A stretch of 64,000 bases of DNA from Nymphaea colorata. Taxonomy: Eukaryota > Streptophyta > Magnoliopsida > Nymphaeales > Nymphaeaceae. This document shows, piece after piece, positions 25,482-37,627 of this stretch (positions are counted from its first letter, which is position 1; each line of letters starts with the position of its first letter). The stretch lies in the NCBI RefSeq assembly GCF_008831285.2, contig NC_045146.1:16755289-16819288 (forward strand), written 5' to 3'. A program made the position numbers and the translations under genes. The notes beneath the pieces were generated by a model. The model was not told where the DNA came from. It saw only the letters and a list, made by a program, of their open reading frames with translations, and did not search any database.

Positions 25482-28400
25482 TAGGCAAGCAAAGGCCCAA
25501 ATACTGAAACCAGTTGTTCATACCGGTAGTGTAGTTCACTGACTCTGTGGTAGCTGATGGCGGTTGACAATTGATCCAGATAAGCGAATTGGTTAGGTTG
25601 CAGATAGAGTATAACCAATCACAGGTGTTCCAGCTAATGATTCTCACATCAGATGGAAAAACTCGCTGCTTTTCCTCGTGTTCATCAATTTGGCGTCTGG
25701 GTCAGTGATGGATGATCATGTGTGGAGGTTTGGTGTTTTTTGTGTGCCTCCCATGCCTCAAGGAGATGGTGGTGAGCCTTTATTATCATTTACTTTCAGT
25801 AACAGCTAACCCTGTTGATTCTACTAACTTCTGAAGTCGGATAACCAATCTGTTCATTCAACCCGTATGCCTGTTTGTGCGACTGTGAGCCAACACTCGC
25901 CTTTATTTGTCTTTCAGTCTGACTGTTCTTGGTGTTGATTGGTGATAGCTAAGCTACTGTCTTTTGGGTTTGAGAAGAAATAGTTTTCTCTGGATCAGCA
26001 GCAGGAGAAGCATTAAAGGATAATGAAGCATCTCATCTGCTTTCCGACAGCTTGTAGAGAAACCTGTTTCAGTCAATCCCTCTGTGTAATTTCTCTTTTT
26101 CTGTCTTTTGTTACTCTGGTGTCAAGGTGGGGTGAAAAATGTAAAACAGACAAGTTGGTCTATCAAAGGGTATTGGATGTTTTTACCTTTTTAATATAAA
26201 TATGAACATCTCATTTTCGTGCTTTGGGAAACGTAGCTGCCATGAAGTTGATTGCAGATTATTCTTATCCTTCTTTTTCTTCTTTTTTTTTCATGCTCCT
26301 CCGGTAGTGGGGAGATGGATTTCATGTGGAAAACTTGTGTGGCTCTACTGTTTTGTGCAGAACTTGGTGCTTTTTTGACTGGCACGACCCAAAATATGTG
26401 TTGCCTTGTATGAAGTAGCAAAAGTGCGTGTGTGTGTGTGTGTTAAAGGCATCATTACAGCAGGGCACGGGGTTAAAGCAACTCCCTGCTGTTTCATCAT
26501 CCATCCCTATATGCCAGACTCGGGAATGGCTTTAGTGGCCGGGGGACCAACTTTTCAGTCTCTGTCCCCTTTAATTTTCTTCCTGCTACACGTTTGTGGA
26601 ACTTTGCACTTCTTGGTACTTTATTATGTTAGGGTTTTCTTCTTTTGGCTTTATCTTTTCTTCATTTCCACCCCCCTCTCATAGACCACCGACGGCACAT
26701 GGGCAGGTTGGCTTTCATTATAAACTCTTTAAATGACAAGGGGGAACCATCAAGTGTTTTGGACGTATTGAACCTGGTCCGCTCAAAAGCCCTTCTTTGT
26801 CATGCTCCGGTCTGGTTGTCTCTTGAGCTTGAAGCCACCACCAATCTGTCTCCCTTGCAACCCATGATTCCTTTTGGTAAGCAGGCCACGGGCATTGAAT
26901 TTCATCAAGGAACTTGCGACCTTCTACAGTTCTACTGGACCACTTTGTGCGAACTATTTGGCTATGCGTACAGGGTCCCAACAGTGTTCATTGTAAAACA
27001 ACCGATACAGTGCACTAAATTCGAGCTTGTAACGAAACAGAAGGATGTGAATGCAGTGGCTGATTCATGGTGGATCTGATTAGATCTCGAGGTCGTTTAA
27101 AATATTCCCTCCCATGTTAGAACAAAGTGGACAGTGTTGGAGATTGTTCACTTTGTTATCCTAAGGTTTGGCCTTTGGTATGGGGTTCCTGCAACGACGG
27201 CGAAGCTACCACCGTCCACACAGATCAGAAAGGTGACGAATGTAAGGTTTTCGGGTCTCAAATGCGTCTTAAACGCAGGTTTCTCTGTTCCAGCCCTACC
27301 GCATATGCTGCCTCCATCAAAAGGGCGGCGATTGATTCCACATATTCAGTCTTTTGATTTTGGTGTAATACCGCTTTGTGGATTTGAAACTGGCGAGATG
27401 TTTTTTTCCAAAATATCGCCATCATCATCCCCATGCAGACTGCAGTTGGAATTCACGGAATAGTGAGAAGGGGACCAACTTTTCAGAACTTGTTCCCTCT
27501 CAATTTGTAATCTTAACTGCACGTGTGCAGAACTATGCAATTAAGGGCGCTTTAATTATGAAAGTGGACCCCCTTGATCAGATATTATAGCTTACGCTAC
27601 AAATAAGATAGATCTTTTGAAATTACCGTGGTTTTATTATTAAATTTATAACTATATTTGTGAGTATGCAGGAGAAGTAATTTTATTTTATCATTCAAAA
27701 AGAGAGCTGACCCTTCTCCTTACCTGCTTTTGGTGCTTTCGAGTGACACCTTGGCATTGTTCAACTTGCATATCGGTGAATCTTCTTCAATATATCGATG
27801 AATCTTCTTCAATAGTACACGACTGGTTGCCAACTAGCTCCACCCCATTCATTGCACCAACCCTTTTAAAAATTCACATATTGTCACAAGGCATAATTTT
27901 GAAAAACTTGGCATATTTTAAAAATGGAAGAATGGTTTTAGTTCTCTTGTGAAGATTCAGATCTTCACAAAAAAAACTTGTGAATGGTTTTAGTTCTCTT
28001 GTGAAGACCTCTTAAGTTGGATCAAGGAAAAAAAAAATTGAGTGTTTGCTCTCCGTTCTTATATCTTAGCATTCAGAGTTGTTTTAGGACTTCAGTGGTC
28101 ACACAATATATCCTTCAATTTGAATGTCACCATTTAAAGTGTAAATTAATAGCACCTACGACAATCAAACTGAAAACACATTGTCGACACGCAGGCTTAC
28201 CAGTTACCCTATGGCCTTTGGGACTACAACTGAACCAGGCATGTTCTCACTATGTTCATCAATTTATGAGGTTAGCTGAAAGTCCAGCTCTAGGGGCCAA
28301 GCCACACGTGGGTTTGTGTGGGCAGTTGCCCACACAATTTGTCTACTTATAGATTGGCCGACTCCAACTATTAATATATATATATATATATATATGTGAT

Positions 28401-31400
28401 CGGTGCCTCTCAATCATTTTCTTATTTATATATGGTAACCCTCAATCATTTTATCATTTATGTGAAGGATCCATGATTTTTTTGAATAAAGTGCAAAAAT
28501 TTCTATTTCCACCATGGCTGGTTTATGTTCACCATAAAGCAAGCCTGATTCATTTGATAATGAACGTAGATTAATGCACAATCTTACAAGTGAGATTCGT
28601 CGACCATGAAATCGTTTAAGCAGAAAGGAATCACAAAATTAGATCATTAAGTTCTAAGATGATTTTGTTGATGAGTCTATATGAAGACATAAATTAAAAA
28701 GTAAACATATGAATATATATGTTCAAAGAACACCGTCTTTTTGTTTCAGTAAATAGATTGCGATGATATCCAACATTTAATTGTTAAATTTAAGAACAGT
28801 ATCTACAATTGCTCTATTTTTCTTGAAACAAGAACGTACCGTCAATTAAAACATACATTGAAACAACATGTGTTCCAAAAACACACTTTTTTTTTCATAA
28901 AATTCCTCTATGGTCACCTCCTAGTTGAAGAATATATAAAATTTTGGAAGCGGATTTCCAAAAAATTTCACTATGACCTAGTGAATGTCACTTTTGTGTG
29001 GAAGACAAGAGCAATATGTGTGACATATGGATATGTTTTTGTTTGCAATAATTGTGTGGAATGAATGCATTCCCAAGAAAAAGATAAAAAAAGAATGAAG
29101 ATGCGGGAGCATAAAATATAGTATATTAAACATTGAGTAAAATAAATTGTTTTTAAAATGTCACCGACAATTGGATATCCGTTGAGGACCCAGCTGAGTG
29201 CCCGTGGGAAGCCATGATTTGTAGATGTCAGGTTTCCCTAGTTATTGTGCGCTAGTTCTAGCAAGCGAGCCAAAAAAAATGTTAATGAGATGACATATAA
29301 AATTGTCCTTAATAAGGAAGTTCTGCCGACAGTATAATGAATATATATTTTAACATAATCGAGAACTTTAATAAGACGCAGTGAAAATAATATTAATAAT
29401 ATTGCATCTTTTAAAATTTAGGAAAAACGATTGTTCGTTGCATCCAAACAATTTCTCCGTATGCCTGAGAAAAAACAACGCCTGAAATTTATTTCACGCT
29501 AATAAATAGCATGTGGAAGCATTAATTTTTACCTTTTTCTACGAGGATGACTTGAAATGTTGAGGGCTATCTTGAGTGAGACAAGTTTTCATTTGGAGTG
29601 AATTTTTCTATAGGGTTACATAAAAAAACGTGATATATATATATATATATATATATAAAAAGAGTCACCTAGCAATCTAATCTACATTGTCTCATCTACC
29701 ATTCTAGATGGTTAAGCAAAAAATAAAGAAAAGAAGGAAATGAACATTTTGATCACTTAATATTAATTTTTATATATATATATATTTTTTTTTCAATCAT
29801 TCATCTGCTTTAGATAGATGGCTTTGATTAAATGACTGTATAACTCTACTTTTTTTTATATATATATATATATATATATAAATGGTAGCAATGCCAAATA
29901 TGTACGAAATGCCAGACTTACCTTCTCGAAACAATATAGAGCCATCTAAAATAGAAAAGGTACCTTGTCAAACTCAAGCTTGAGAAGAGTTTAGGTCCTT
30001 ATATAAAATGTTTTGATTTTCCAATTAATTTCGAGGTAGGAGTGAACAATTTGATAATAGAAATGCCTAACACAATGTTCCATGAATCTACGTAAGTTAT
30101 AAAACCTCGTGTGTTCTAATGTTTTCATGAATTTATTTTGATCGTTAAGATATATTCATAATTAAATACTATATTAGTTGCCAAACACCCTTTAAGAGTC
30201 CACCCGCAGTTACTCACAAAGAGCAAAAAACTGGCTGTTTCTCGTTTGACGAAATAAAAGAGCAGGCGAAATCTCATGCTTGATTGACAAGGGAAGAAAG
30301 CAAAATCTACGCAAAATCTTCTGAAAAGAAGAAATACATTAATTAATGGCATAAAATGGTGTTAAACTTTTGTCTCAAATTGGACAACTCTTATGCGCTC
30401 TTTTTCTGTATATATATATATATATATATAAAAGTATAGTGACAGAGAGAAACAGTAATAAGGCAAGGCAAGGTGCCGTGTGTGCACGGGTGTTTGTAGC
30501 CATGGGGAGTAAGAGAGGGAAGAGGATTGTATATTCACGGGGTGGGAGAAGAAGATGAATTGCCATCAATGTCATTCCGATCCACGTTTGATGCAGACTG
30601 GAATTGGATGCGATTGAGGAGGCGGCGATAAAAGCAGAACCGCCACGGTCACCAATGGAAGGTGTGCCCACCGTTTCTTGAATTTAATTCGAGCAGGAAA
30701 ACTTTCGCTCATTTATGCTCATTCAAATCTGCTACCTATCTCCACACCCACTTGCCAATGTTCTTCAGTCTTTTTTCAGTATGCAAGGGTTTCTTGCATT
30801 GATTCCATTGGCGCCTAAGTTTTTAACTGTGAATGGTGATAAACATGATACTCTAGTTGAAAGGTATATTATAAGTTCAGGTAAGTTTGAAAGAAAAAGT
30901 GAAAAGGATCTTCGTCTCTCTTAATAGAGTTCGACTAAAAGGCAAAGATGAATGAGCCTTTGTTTTTTAGGAGGCGTTTGATGACCTTGAATTTTAACCG
31001 AGCTTGGCTTGAGTGAAACTAAAAGATCCAGTTCTGAGAGAGGATCAGACAGATAGGTTCGGAATACTATCTGGAGCTATGTTATGAATGGTTTATGGAA
31101 CTCGTACCAATACCAGATTCAGCTCTGGTCTAATCAAGAACCACCAGTTTTCCATGACAAAGCCAACTCAAGGAATCTTTGTCTTGTTGGATTTGGATCT
31201 GGTATGGTCCGTCCAACTCTGAGAAGACATAACCATGGCTCTTCCAGTGGACCCAGGTCTTGCCCCAAGTACCAGTACTACCTCGCATTTAGGTTTGGCT
31301 CCAAAGCCGGGAAAAATCCATAGAAAGTCCGGCCCTCAATACGGTACTTTTAATACATAAATAGATTTCCCTAGGTGAAGGGTTTCGCTACACTGGATTC

Positions 31401-31560
31401 CATGAGGGTAGGGAGTGGCTTTAGGGTTTTTATATCTTTTTGGATCTAATGACCAAGCCTTCCAACTTAGAATACTTACCCTCCATGAGGAGGGAGTTTC
31501 ACCGACAACACCTCTACACATTGTATGCGAGAAACAAAAACTACTTTTTTCCTTGCTTCA
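25482..31560. other. DUF620 3' region, then intergenic DNA
   Basis: The first 700 or so bases are probably 3' UTR and downstream sequence. The rest has TA runs at 28373-28396, 29633-29657, 29858-29882 and 30409-30431, a GT run near 26425-26442, and small direct repeats (a 22-base word ending CTCTTGTGAAGA at about 27931 and 27984). Frames of 76-144 aa at 26.6-27.5 kb have no recognisable domain. Confidence 0.5.
28314..28337. repeat. Near-perfect palindrome, 11-bp arms
   Basis: TTGTGTGGGCA at 28314-28324, a two-base spacer, and the exact reverse complement at 28327-28337. It lies in a segment beginning CTAGGGGCCAAGCCA that resembles the repeat remnants near 20.6 and 21.1 kb, so the hairpin is probably part of a transposable-element end. 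Confidence 0.6.
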
Positions 31561-31764
31561 TGAAACCTAGGTAGTTGTATGGTAAATCTTTTAACTTGAG
31601 TGTCGCACATGCCACCATTTATAATAAATGAAACCTAGGTAGTTGTATGGTAAATCTTTTAACTTGAGTGTCGCACATGCCACCATTTATAATAAATGAA
31701 ACCTAGGTAGTTGTATGGTAAATCTTTTAACTTGAGTGTCGCACATACCACCATTTATAATAAA
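31561..31764. repeat. Three tandem copies of a 68-bp unit
   Basis: Units begin at 31561, 31629 and 31697, each starting TGAAACCTAGGTAGTTGTAT and ending TTTATAATAAA. The first two are identical; the third differs by one base (GCACATACC instead of GCACATGCC). Such identity means recent amplification. The internal ACTTGAGTGTCGCACATG resembles sequence at 14850, suggesting a SINE-derived unit. Confidence 0.9.
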
Positions 31765-34562
31765 AAAAAAGTGATGCCATTAAAAATCAAATTGAGGATA
31801 TGCTGTCTGCCTTTACATCTGTCAAGCTCACCCACATTCCAACTTCTATATGTTTATTATTATTATTTTTTTTGGGACTCTTGAGGACATTTATACTCGT
31901 TGTTTTTGAGGGTGAGATCTACCTCCAAGTTTGTTCCATCTATTTTCGTTCAGTGACATTTTTTCGCCAGAGACGAAAATCAAATTTAATGTTTATTTGC
32001 TTGATTGATCGTATTAATTGTGAGCATTAACTGCTAGCAACAACAACTGGTGGCATCAATGAACCCTATGCGTAAAGAGAAGCATTAATATCAGAAATTT
32101 GTTTGGCGCAATATTGTCCACTCTCTTAGGTTGATTTACATGTCTGTAGGTCCATAAAATTTCGAAAATGATTTGTTTTCTGAGCTTCTTTCAACTCCAC
32201 GCAACAAAGCACAAGTTTTATGGCTTTGCCTCTCCGGCCTCCGGGATCTGGGCTTGTCGGTGGATCGGGTACGGGTATTGACAATTTGACCCGAAAACTG
32301 CCGCTTTGGACCCAAACATGAAAAATCCACTTAATCACTTAACCTTTCCATGTACATAAAAAACAAAACATTATCTTTACCTGAGCTTAAGAGCCGAATT
32401 TCAGAGATTCCCAGATTTGGATCCGGGTCTGCTCGTTGCCTGTTCAGACCCACTGGCAGCTTTGGACGTGCTTCAATCAACGGCTAAGTGGGTAGGTTGG
32501 GCGACCTCAGCAACTCTTGTTTTTTGTTCAGAAATTTAACAAATAAACATTTTGAAATCTTTAATAGACAGGCAGAGGTAGAAATTTGTAGCTGAGTTAG
32601 ACCAACATCAAAATGTAAATGAGAAAAGTGCTACGAGTTATCAATATAATATACAAAAATAGTAACTTGTATGGTTTGTTTGAACTTGAAAAAAAAAAAC
32701 AAAAAGAAAAGGCAAGATTGCCAACACACAGGTAAAACTTGTAATGTTAACAAATTTCAAATCAATCAATCTGAAAACATTTTAAACTAACAGGTTTGTC
32801 CGTTTATTTCTTTATCGTTGCTGCACTGCTCAACACTTCTACCCGACACTACAGTACCTCTCATTGGCAGGTGAAAATTTGAATCTCAATGTGACGGACA
32901 CTCATCCATCTTCAACCTTTTCTTTCCATAAAAATATAACTGTTGGACTTGAAAGCACACCACAGAAGTACAACATTTCCAAACATTTCGAGAAGACAGA
33001 CTGTAACCTGAGTCCTCTGCACAGCCGCAGTTACAAACGGTGAACCCTTCGCCAGAAATTCAAAAATTCACAACACTCCGGACAGTAAAGTAAAGTGATG
33101 GGCCAACTGAATTAAAGTTTCATAAGAAATCGTTTGCGTAAGCAGAAACCAATCCTGTTGAGTGAAATCTTATTATGGAATGTGTTTGTTTTTCTCTGAA
33201 GCAACTTCGGTACGAGCAGGTGAATGCCCAGGTGTTTTTAATTGCGTGTAAGAAACTAAAACAATAGAACAAAAGCTTGGTGAGGACACGTACCGTCCTT
33301 GTCTTGGCTGAACTTGTGTCATATTCTCTGCTTATATTTTTAATGTGGGGAAGAAGGCCCCGTAACCTTTTGCTACTGTATTCGATACCCATTTTCATGG
33401 CGACGATAACATTTACAGTAAAGCTCTCGACGGCGATCCAACACACCGTTACTCCATGTTTGATGCAAAGACCCATACGTAATCATCCAAGATCCGTGTT
33501 GGGAGATCTGAACATAACGAAAAAATTAATACATTTGTTGGAACGCACAACTCCATGTTCTCCAAAGTTGTTTAGTTAGATATTCGCACTGACCGTAGCG
33601 GCAAATATTCTGATCCAGGGTTCTTGATTTGGTTGTTGCTTTCAAGGAAGGAGAATGTGGATCAACTTCTACTCTCAATGCTTTATTTGGTAGCTAGTTC
33701 ATATAAAACCATGGTAATTTTTTATTCAATCCTTCTAATGGTGGGGAGCCACCGGCAGTTAGTCGGGAAAGGATCGGATTTCTCTATTAATGTCCCGAAC
33801 GCTGAGTCCTTTTAGCACTCTGCGATTGAATAATAAAATTGTTTGGATTTGAACTTGGTATCAGAGTTCCTTCAAAGTCCAAATCCAAATTGGAGGTTTG
33901 ATACATATCAAACAAGTTCACTTCATCCAACAAGAGGATTCTAACTGTCCATGTAACAGTCGTAGTTCCTTCCCTCTCTCTTTTTTTTTGTTCATATGGT
34001 CCAGAGATGTGTTGGTACTAGATGGCGATATTTATACAAACATCCACTTAGACATAGGACCCATCTCATTTATAATACATGAGCATAGGCCCCCACATGC
34101 AGACATCGGAATAATGCATATTATGGATTCCAGCCGGCCCGATCGAACTACCACTCCGAATAGTGTGAGAATTGATGATATCTTGATCCAATACTACTTA
34201 CATCCCAACAGTTGATTAATACATGCTAAAAGGAAAGATTTAATCGGAGTTCATAATTAAATATTGTGAAAGGACAACTCTTGATACGCTCAAATTTCAG
34301 ATCTAAAGATGTGACGTGACATGGGATGCGACTCATAACCGAAACATTCAATAGGTCCGGGACCATCAACCCCAGGACCCGATTTGGTATGAGCACATCA
34401 CAAAAAGCAAAGCTTATCAAACAAAGGTCCATGAACAGTCATGAAGACACATAAGCCTTTCAATTTTCATATTGAGAAAAGGTCGGATTTAAGATTTAAG
34501 ATGTGTGGCTCTCGGACCTTAAACCAGATGTCGGTCATCAATTAACCTATCCAATCATTGAG
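31765..34562. other. Intergenic DNA with a possible LTR-retrotransposon remnant
   Basis: No gene. At about 33858-33869 the word TTGGTATCAGAG matches the initiator-tRNA primer-binding site used by many plant Copia and TRIM elements. TGTTGGGA at about 33498 and TCCCAACA at about 34203-34210 could be the outer ends of an element. However, the two sides do not align as long terminal repeats, no target duplication is visible and no gag/pol frame is present. I treat it as unproven. Confidence 0.25.
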
Positions 34563-34711
34563 GCTATGTTTGATGGCTTCGGATCTCTTGTCGGCGAGTC
34601 TAGTAAGCAGTAGATTTCTCAATCGCGGATCTGTCCAGATCCATATTTTTAAGATCTGTGCCGATCTCAGCCCCCCTGGGATCTAAGATCCAATTGTATC
34701 AAACATATTCT
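34563..34711. mobile_element. MITE-like element, about 149 bp
   Basis: Inverted ends TATGTTTGAT (34565-34574) and ATCAAACATA (34698-34707) enclose a short GATCT-rich non-coding interior. The flanks carry a possible five-base target duplication, TTGAG, at 34558-34562 and 34712-34716. The superfamily is not determined. Confidence 0.45.
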
Positions 34712-37179
34712 TTGAGAGCACATGAATGATGATATTTTGGACTCTCTGCCCTAATCTAGGCAGATTTTTTTTTAAGGATCCAAGGTTCGGGGATCCAAAG
34801 TCATCACCTTTAACTTTATCTGAACCTTCACAAGGACTCTTGGAACCCACCTTGTCCTTGGCATATGAAAGTTCGATTATTGGCCTGGAAAAGAGACCTC
34901 TCGATTCCCGAGACATCCAGTTGAATGGATTAAATCTTGCTCTTAGGCTCTCTTTAGCAACCTTATATCTGAGAAATTTTGGTTCTAAGAAACACTGGTT
35001 CGAGAATAAATTCTCAGATTTCAACTGATCTCCTCTTTTACATGTGACAGTGAGGATTTGAGATCCCTATCCTTCTGCAGCAGATATGAAATCCTTGAAT
35101 GTAGATTGGCAAAAGTAAGTAAAAACACTAAACTATATTGAAACTGTATATTTTCTAAATTGTATGCCGCACATCAATACAAAATACATACATACATACA
35201 TACATATATATATAAGTAAACCATAGTAGTTCCAGTGACTTAAGAGGGCACTTGAATACTTCAGGTCTTGGACATGAGATGAGATGAGATCTGTGGAGGT
35301 TAGATCTTAGGAGTTCAGATCTGGGTTTTTTGATAAGGATATGAAATCTTTCGTTTGAAAGATGTAGCACATGTATTTGTAAACATGCGACATGCAACCC
35401 ACTTCCTCCCACTTTGAAATCCAAAAAGTTGAAGTGTAATGGAGATCTTAAATCCATTTTTCTCAATTCTTTGCTTGCTAGAATTGTAGATCTAAGGTGA
35501 GCTGATGTTGAATTGGACTCTCCAATCTAAGGCGTGGATTCAATCGGTTTGAATTTCCTCTCATTGTTCTGCCGCACGCCATGCCTCGATATGCGGAAGG
35601 AAATATCCCTTTCCATGCAGCGTTTCTAGTTCTATCATACATAAATATCCACTTAATATACCTGCATTTTTGTGAAGATCGAGTAGAAAGACATTTTTTC
35701 CAAGATACTGCAAGATTTCTGTGCTGACATTTTCTGGATCTCATTACGATCATATCATCATACAAACAAAACAATGGTCTGCGACTCGGAAAGATGTTTC
35801 CATTTTTAATTTTCTATTGGGCTCGCTTTATATAAATCTAGCTTGCTTTTGTGGTATGAAAAGATGTTAGGTGGAGAATCACATTTGCTTTTCTACCAGC
35901 CAGCGGTGGGTGGTGGTGCTCTTCTCATGCTCATTCCTTGCCCTTCAAGCTGAAGAAATGCTTTTTCTGCTCCTTTCTAGAACGTCTGCATGTCAACTAA
36001 TACAATGGTGCAAATCTTAGGGGGGATTGATGCTGACGGCGCCGCTGCTCGAACTAGTGACTTGCTGCTTACCAGCCACTGACTTGGAAGGTGTGCACAA
36101 CCTCCTCGAACCCACTAATCTAAAAAGAAACCGGATTTTTTGCGCCGACAGTGCAACATAAACAAAGATTAGGTAATTGGATGTGAAAAAATAGGATGCA
36201 ACTCAGACCTGGTTGGGAAGCCTAAACCAAAACCACATGCAGTTAATAATAAGAGTAGGATTTAATTGGCAGGCTTTTGAAATTTCAGGCAGATGGAGCA
36301 TAAATTAAGCAGCTGTGAATCTTTAATCACTTGCGGATGCCTTTACAACATATATGCGCATCAAAAGCTGGCAGCTGGTAAACAATAGATGATGATGGCA
36401 TTAATTTTGACGTCCTTGTTTTGCTTTTGATTTGATTGCTGCGAGCCTGAGAAGCAGAAGTGATCGTGAAACGCCGTTCGGGTGCCTGCTTTTTATCCGT
36501 CATCTCGATCACCATCCTCATTTTCTGTCTTGGGTTGATTCTGTTTTATCCTTCAATAGTACTTCAAGCAGAAAAAATGTTGAGTTAGTGTTCGGTTTTT
36601 ACCAGTTCGACATGGGAATCGTTTGTTTTTCAGAGTTGTTCTTGTGAGTCGCAAGTTGAAGATGAAAGAGCCCCTGTGAAAAATGACAAACTTTGAGCAT
36701 CTTATTTGCCTGATTTTTACAATACGGACCGTTTGATTTTGAAAGAAAATGATTTAGCTAATTTTTAGCATTAAAAGGGAATTTTCGGTCGTTGACGAGT
36801 CTATTGTTGTCCTGATCTCGGGAGAGGGGGCCAATATTGTAATTGGGAATGATTTGGCGATCGGTGGAGTGTCCCTCTCTTCCCAACGCGCTCCTTTTGT
36901 CCTACTCTTACTCATGCCCCCGCGTGGGGCCCGCACCCAACCTACCTCCCTCCCCTGGGTCCCGTTACATGACCGTTGTGTAATTCTCTGTAAACAAAAT
37001 TATTTGTTTTTGGTTTAATACAAATAATTTCATGGAACGAGCGGCTATTAAACTCTTCCAACAAAATCGGACCGTTGGCTCGCATCCAGATGAAGGCTGC
37101 AGCGCAGAGACCGCTCTCCGGTAAAAACAAAAAACAAAAGAAAAAAGAAAAAATTCTGATAAAATGCAAAACTAATTGA
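34712..37179. other. Intergenic DNA upstream of the AGP gene
   Basis: It contains a CATA/TA run (about 35185-35214) and several GATCTAAG-type words like those in the MITE interior. The frames near 34.7-35.0, 35.5-35.8 and 36.3-36.6 kb have no recognisable domain. From about 36840 the sequence becomes GC-richer (GTGGGGCCC near 36925), which may be the distal AGP promoter. Confidence 0.45.
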
Positions 37180-37627
37180 TTCAGGTTGCCACGTTAGGCA
37201 GAATTACAGAGTTTTGCTCATCGGGCTGTGGGACCCACACTCTTCCCCCCCTCATATTGAGATCCAACGGTGCAATTCCTGTTTTTCTTTCCAATGATGT
37301 CCAATTAGAAGGTCACATGCGCTGTGGGCCCCGCTGACAGGTCGCGCACAGGCCATTGGTCCTTTGTCTTCCTCCCCCACTTTACTCTCTCGCTCTCTGC
37401 AAATTTTCTATAGTACACATTGTCTGTCATTCTCCCAATAAATAACGCTCGTTGTTGCTCTCTCTCTCTACAAATAACACCGACGCCCTCATTTCTCTCC
37501 GCACAGCCTGGACTCTGGACTCTTCTCCTTCCCGGTATCTGGCGGAGTGTGTGGGAGGGTAGACTGTTGCTAGAGAGAAGGGAAAGTGAGAGAGGGAAGG
37601 CAGAGGCAAGCAAGGGAGAAGGAGAAG
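37180..37627 (+). promoter_or_regulatory. Promoter and leader of the AGP gene
   Basis: It contains GTGGGACCCAC (about 37230), GTGGGCCCCGCTGAC at 37324-37338 (TCP/site-II-like), and two candidate TATA sequences, TCTATAGTA at 37407-37414 and CAATAAATAA at 37436-37445. A CT-rich leader (about 37455-37480) and a GA-rich stretch lead up to the ATG at 37628. Which TATA is used cannot be told from sequence alone. Confidence 0.45.

Noticed and set aside
26645-27463. 144- and 109-aa frames downstream of the DUF620 gene
   Set aside because: No recognisable domain, no promoter and no splice-linked continuation; probably non-coding.
33498-34210. Complete LTR retrotransposon suggested by TGTTGGGA/TCCCAACA ends and an initiator-tRNA primer site
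   Set aside because: The two sides do not align as repeats, there is no target duplication and there are no gag or pol frames; kept only as a weak remnant.
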